DNA of 39,830 nt. Origin: Deltaproteobacteria bacterium. GTDB taxonomy: Bacteria; Myxococcota; Kuafuiibacteriia; Kuafuiibacteriales; Kuafuiibacteriaceae. Positions within the stretch are counted from its first letter, which is position 1. Every line of letters starts with the position of its first letter. This document shows, in pieces, positions 36,516-39,830 of the stretch. The stretch lies in assembly GCA_011526105.1 (NCBI GenBank), contig WYAZ01000070.1:1-39830 (forward strand), given 5' to 3'. Under the pieces are notes generated by a model, which did no database searches, was not told the origin of the DNA, and saw nothing but the letters and a program-made list of their open reading frames with translations. A program made the translations under genes and the position numbers.

Positions 36516-36519
<4 letters not shown>
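35680..36519 (-). CDS. class I SAM-dependent methyltransferase
   Basis: 279 residues. Rossmann-type methyltransferase: [12 protein letters not shown] (motif I, 53-64), G-V-D-I-A-P-G-M-L (motif II), V-Q-G-D-M-R-T-L and [11 protein letters not shown]. The later part ([21 protein letters not shown]) resembles the C-terminus of small-molecule methyltransferases of the glycine/sarcosine type and the family with W-Y-D-A-E-Y near the N-terminus. Substrate unknown. The ATG overlaps the argG stop (ATGA), so it is coupled to arginine synthesis at the translation level but this need not be a functional link. Confidence 0.88.
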
Positions 36520-37736
<1,217 letters not shown>

Positions 37737-37791
37737 GGCCGGGAACCTACCCGGTGGTCGCAAAAAGGCAAGTGGATCTGGGGGCGAGAAC

Positions 37792-38193
37792 TCAGCCGGT
37801 GAAGGCGCGCACTCCGTGATAGCTGCCCTTCACGAGGTGTCCGGCGGCGAGCGCGGCCGCGGGGATCGCCTCCGCGACGTCACCGAGTAGGCCCAGGATG
37901 CTCCCCACGGTGGCGCCACCGATCGACGCCTTCTCGTTCTCATCGCCCAAGCCGGAGACCGCACCCAAGATGAGCGCCTTATCCGGCGTCAAGGCGATGA
38001 GGCCGAGGTCTTTGGCCTTCGAGAACTGGTCCTTGGCGCTCTGAGCATGGTCGATCTTTCCGTCCTCTTTGCGGGCGGCTCGGTAGGCCTCACCCCCGGT
38101 GAAGGAGAGTCCGTCTTTGCTCAACGAGAAAGGATAGGAGCGACCGTTCATCTCGGTTGCGCTCGCGGCGAGTTTGAGGATTGCCTTGCCCAT
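37792..38193 (-). CDS. unknown small protein with a glycine-rich hydrophobic segment
   Basis: 133 residues from the ATG at 38193 (the frame further upstream is shadow). Residues 1-45 form a beta-rich, PH-like start ([16 protein letters not shown]). After a helical charged stretch (50-65), residues 75-125 are Gly/Ala rich and hydrophobic ([25 protein letters not shown]), perhaps a membrane hairpin. No signal peptide. It lies 55 bp upstream of argG in the same direction. Function not recognised. Confidence 0.65.
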   Translation of the reverse strand: MGKAILKLAASATEMNGRSYPFSLSKDGLSFTGGEAYRAARKEDGKIDHAQSAKDQFSKAKDLGLIALTPDKALILGAVSGLGDENEKASIGGATVGSILGLLGDVAEAIPAAALAAGHLVKGSYHGVRAFTG

Positions 38194-38252
38194 GGCTCGA
38201 GTATCGGCGGCGGGTCGCCGAAGTTGCTCGAATCTGGCCGAGACGTCGCCTT

Positions 38253-39281
38253 CTACCAGGACGCGCCGTGCAGGGTGACGCGCATCTTTCGGAGCGCCAT
38301 TGTTCCGCTCTGAGGGTCGATTCGCACCGCTTCGATGCGGCCGGACGGTCCAGTGAGGAGGCATGTGCCCAAGTCCACATCGATGATGTCCGGGTTCCAG
38401 TCGTTCGACATCTGGCCGGAGCTGCCGCAGTTGTTCAGGGGGTTCGTGACGTAGAAGGTGAGCGAGCAACAAGTGGAGCGGCTTCGACCCTCCAGGCGCA
38501 CCGTCACGGACTGATAGGACTGCATCTCTTCGAGCCCGATCATGAGCTGAAGCTGGCTGCTCGAGCCGATGAGGAGACTGGTGCCGATGGGATCGGAACC
38601 CACGGTCATGTTGTTGAAGCGATCCCAGGCCTCCGGCCAAGTATCACCTTCCATCGCCCACTGCGCCGCGCCCCAACCGGGGGTGTTCGAAAAACGCCAC
38701 GTCGGAGAGCGCGGCGTGTATGCGTTGGTGTAGTCGAGCTCGATCCAGACATCGCCGGTCCCGGGCGTACCGAGATCGACGGGAAGGGCATCGGCGGCCG
38801 GCTCGGCATCGGGGTTTGGTGCGGCATCCGGGGCGAAGCCGAGGTCCGTTTCGAGCTCGGCGTCGAGTGCGGACGCGGCGTCGAACATGGTTCCGGAGTC
38901 TGCGGTGGATTCCGCGTCCGCAAAAGGTCCGCCGTCGTCGCTGAGTGCAGCGTCGTGGCTCAGTCCCGCGTCGTCGCCGAGTCCCGCGTCGGTGACGAGC
39001 GATGCGTCCGCGAGTGAAGGGCCCCCGTCGCGGACCCACTCTGCGTCGGGACCGAACTCGGCATCGAGCCCGATCCCCGAGTCGTCGCCCTGTGCTGCAT
39101 CCGTCAGGAACTCTGCATCCATCGCGATCGAGGTGTCGGGCCCACTCGTGGCGTCGTCCGTCCCAGCATCCATCATGCCGGAGTCTGGTACCGAGGTCCG
39201 AGCATCAGGACCCGAGGCCCCGAAGGGCGCATCGTCACAGGCCGCGACGAGGAACAAGCACGTGGCAATGGCTCGACGCAC
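38253..39281 (-). CDS. lipoprotein with long Asp/Ala-rich linker and C-terminal beta domain
   Basis: 342 residues from a GTG. Lipoprotein signal with L-V-A-A-C (Cys15). Residues 20-170 are a very acidic low-complexity linker built of D-A, D-A-E and D-A-G units. The C-terminal ~170 residues form a beta-rich domain with six cysteines (C-C at S-T-C-C-S-L, L-N-N-C-G-S-S-G), like a carbohydrate-binding or discoidin-like jelly roll that recognises a surface ligand; family not certain. The design (membrane anchor, long negatively charged stalk, compact head) suits a surface-exposed binding protein. Confidence 0.78.
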   Translation of the reverse strand: MRRAIATCLFLVAACDDAPFGASGPDARTSVPDSGMMDAGTDDATSGPDTSIAMDAEFLTDAAQGDDSGIGLDAEFGPDAEWVRDGGPSLADASLVTDAGLGDDAGLSHDAALSDDGGPFADAESTADSGTMFDAASALDAELETDLGFAPDAAPNPDAEPAADALPVDLGTPGTGDVWIELDYTNAYTPRSPTWRFSNTPGWGAAQWAMEGDTWPEAWDRFNNMTVGSDPIGTSLLIGSSSQLQLMIGLEEMQSYQSVTVRLEGRSRSTCCSLTFYVTNPLNNCGSSGQMSNDWNPDIIDVDLGTCLLTGPSGRIEAVRIDPQSGTMALRKMRVTLHGASW

Positions 39282-39374
39282 GCAACCCTTGTACGCGACG
39301 AACGCCCTCTTCTTCCTCGGTCAGTCGTCGATGAATGAGCTCGGTGGACCCACGCTGGCAGACGGGGAAGCGGT

Positions 39375-39621
39375 GCCTTCATCACCCACCTACTCGAGGA
39401 AGGCTACGACATCCGCACTCTGCAAGTGCCTCTGGGTCATCGCGACTTCCGAGCGGCGCTAGCACATGAACTACACCCACGCACTCCATCGCGGGCCGGC
39501 CGGGGTCCGAAGCCCGGCCGACGGATTGCTGCTCGGCTCGGGGGCTGGGTCGCCGCCGGAGTTAGACAGCGAGCCCCTGCAGCCTAACTCCGGCGGTCGC
39601 AATCGGGGCGGCGGTGGGTGA
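39375..39621 (+). pseudogene. frameshifted C-terminus of an integron-integrase-like tyrosine recombinase
   Basis: Frame one (from 39375) reads F-I-T-H-L-L-E-E-G-Y-D-I-R-T-L-Q-V-P-L-G-H-R-D, matching box II of tyrosine recombinases (H-L-L-x-x-G-Y-D-I-R-T-V-Q-x-L-L-G-H). After a +1 shift near 39450-39465 the next frame (from 39466) reads N-Y-T-H-A-L-H-R-G-P-A-G-V-R-S-P-A-D-G-L with the catalytic Tyr codon at 39472; Y-T-H-V-L-x-R-G-x-x-G-V-R-S-P is the characteristic end of integron integrases. Nothing clearly homologous lies upstream: the H-x-x-R box and the N-terminal part are missing. The preceding ~90 bp (39282-39374) hold no gene I can support. Confidence 0.7.
39553..39596. repeat. 13-bp inverted repeat with GTTAGAC/GCCTAAC core motifs
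   Basis: Perfect 13-bp arms (39553-39565 and 39584-39596) with an 18-nt loop. The inner edges carry GTTAGAC and GCCTAAC, which fit the integron core consensus GTTRRRY and its complement RYYYAAC. Confidence 0.75.
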
Positions 39622-39676
39622 GCGTGTGCTTTCGGGGGCTTGCGTCGGGTGGTGGGATGGGCCGGGGGAGTTAGGC
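39582..39676 (+). other. attC-like site
   Basis: A 95-bp interval that opens with GCCTAAC (39582-39588) and closes with GTTAGGC (39670-39676), exact complements and extended to 10 bp as GCCTAACTCC/GGAGTTAGGC. The order, spacing and core sequences fit the R''-R' boxes of an attC recombination site. The inner L boxes are not clear. Confidence 0.45.
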
Positions 39677-39708
39677 AGCTGGAGTTAGGCTGCGAAGCGG
39701 TGTTAGAT
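39667..39708 (+). repeat. clustered GTTRRRY core motifs
   Basis: GGAGTTAGGC occurs twice (39667-39676 and 39681-39690), followed by GTTAGAT (39702-39708). The sequence beyond about 39715 to the window end is distinctly richer in A/T than the rest of the window and contains no recognised gene; it could be the beginning of a gene cassette. Confidence 0.6.
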
Positions 39709-39830
39709 AGACCTGTCTAATGGTAGTTGGACTAATCTTCGAAGGCGCCGACCCCGTAAGCCTGAGATCATACCGACGTCAATCTAGATTGCAATGGCTT
39801 CGGCTTCGAGAATCGTTCCGTTCGTGATTC

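Noticed and set aside
38194-38640. 149-residue extension of the small protein at 37792
   Set aside because: Out-of-frame shadow of the neighbouring lipoprotein gene; [10 protein letters not shown] at 38193 is a better start.
38887-39462. 191-residue plus-strand Ser/Pro-rich frame
   Set aside because: It is the complement of the Asp/Ala-rich lipoprotein linker; no start signal. The recombinase-like sequence is in different frames.

Overview
The window reads as a chromosomal segment of a high-GC, myxobacterium-like Gram-negative (Myxococcota, probably Polyangia). The evidence is many lipoproteins with Asp/Ala/Gly-rich linkers, two proteins with MYXO-CTERM-like tails (W-G-C, hydrophobic stretch, Arg cluster), a soluble hybrid histidine kinase, FHA-domain signalling, and complete Kdo/LPS genes. 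No rRNA, CRISPR array, complete insertion sequence or prophage is visible. Taxonomy is inferred from protein style only.

Left part (1-5.7 kb): an FxsA-like membrane protein, a secreted Ca2+-dependent PI-PLC-like lipoprotein, two of four related ~550-residue lipoproteins of unknown function, and a small pair of unknown genes. 6.1-14.95 kb is the most unusual region: five tightly packed plus-strand genes. The first is a single ORF joining a sodium:solute symporter to a short-chain-PHA-depolymerase-type esterase, Ig-like domains and a MYXO-CTERM-like tail. It is followed by a lipoprotein, an outer-membrane beta-barrel, an alpha/beta-hydrolase lipoprotein and a lipase/PhaZ7-like hydrolase with its own MYXO-CTERM-like tail. 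Together they look like a surface-to-cytoplasm system for breaking down a polyester or ester-rich polymer and importing the monomer.

Middle (14.9-25.5 kb): two more members of the lipoprotein family, a DUF952/membrane-protein pair, a HhH-GPD DNA glycosylase, a YceI protein divergent from a TetR regulator with two matching operators between them, an FHA protein translationally coupled to a homologue of the eukaryotic N-terminal glutamine amidohydrolase NTAQ1, and queC-queD followed by a 51-residue lipoprotein.

Right part (25.5-39.3 kb): tRNA-Leu(UAG), then tig-clpP-clpX, with a His-Asp repeat tail on trigger factor. A hybrid histidine kinase follows. A seven-gene minus-strand run comes next, argG-methyltransferase-kdsB-pyrG-kdsA-kdsC-unknown, in which CTP made by PyrG can feed KdsB for CMP-Kdo synthesis. 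Then come an unknown small gene and a linker-rich lipoprotein. The last 450 bp hold a frameshifted integron-integrase-like C-terminus and a cluster of attC-like core sites, suggesting that the edge of a degraded or inverted integron lies here.
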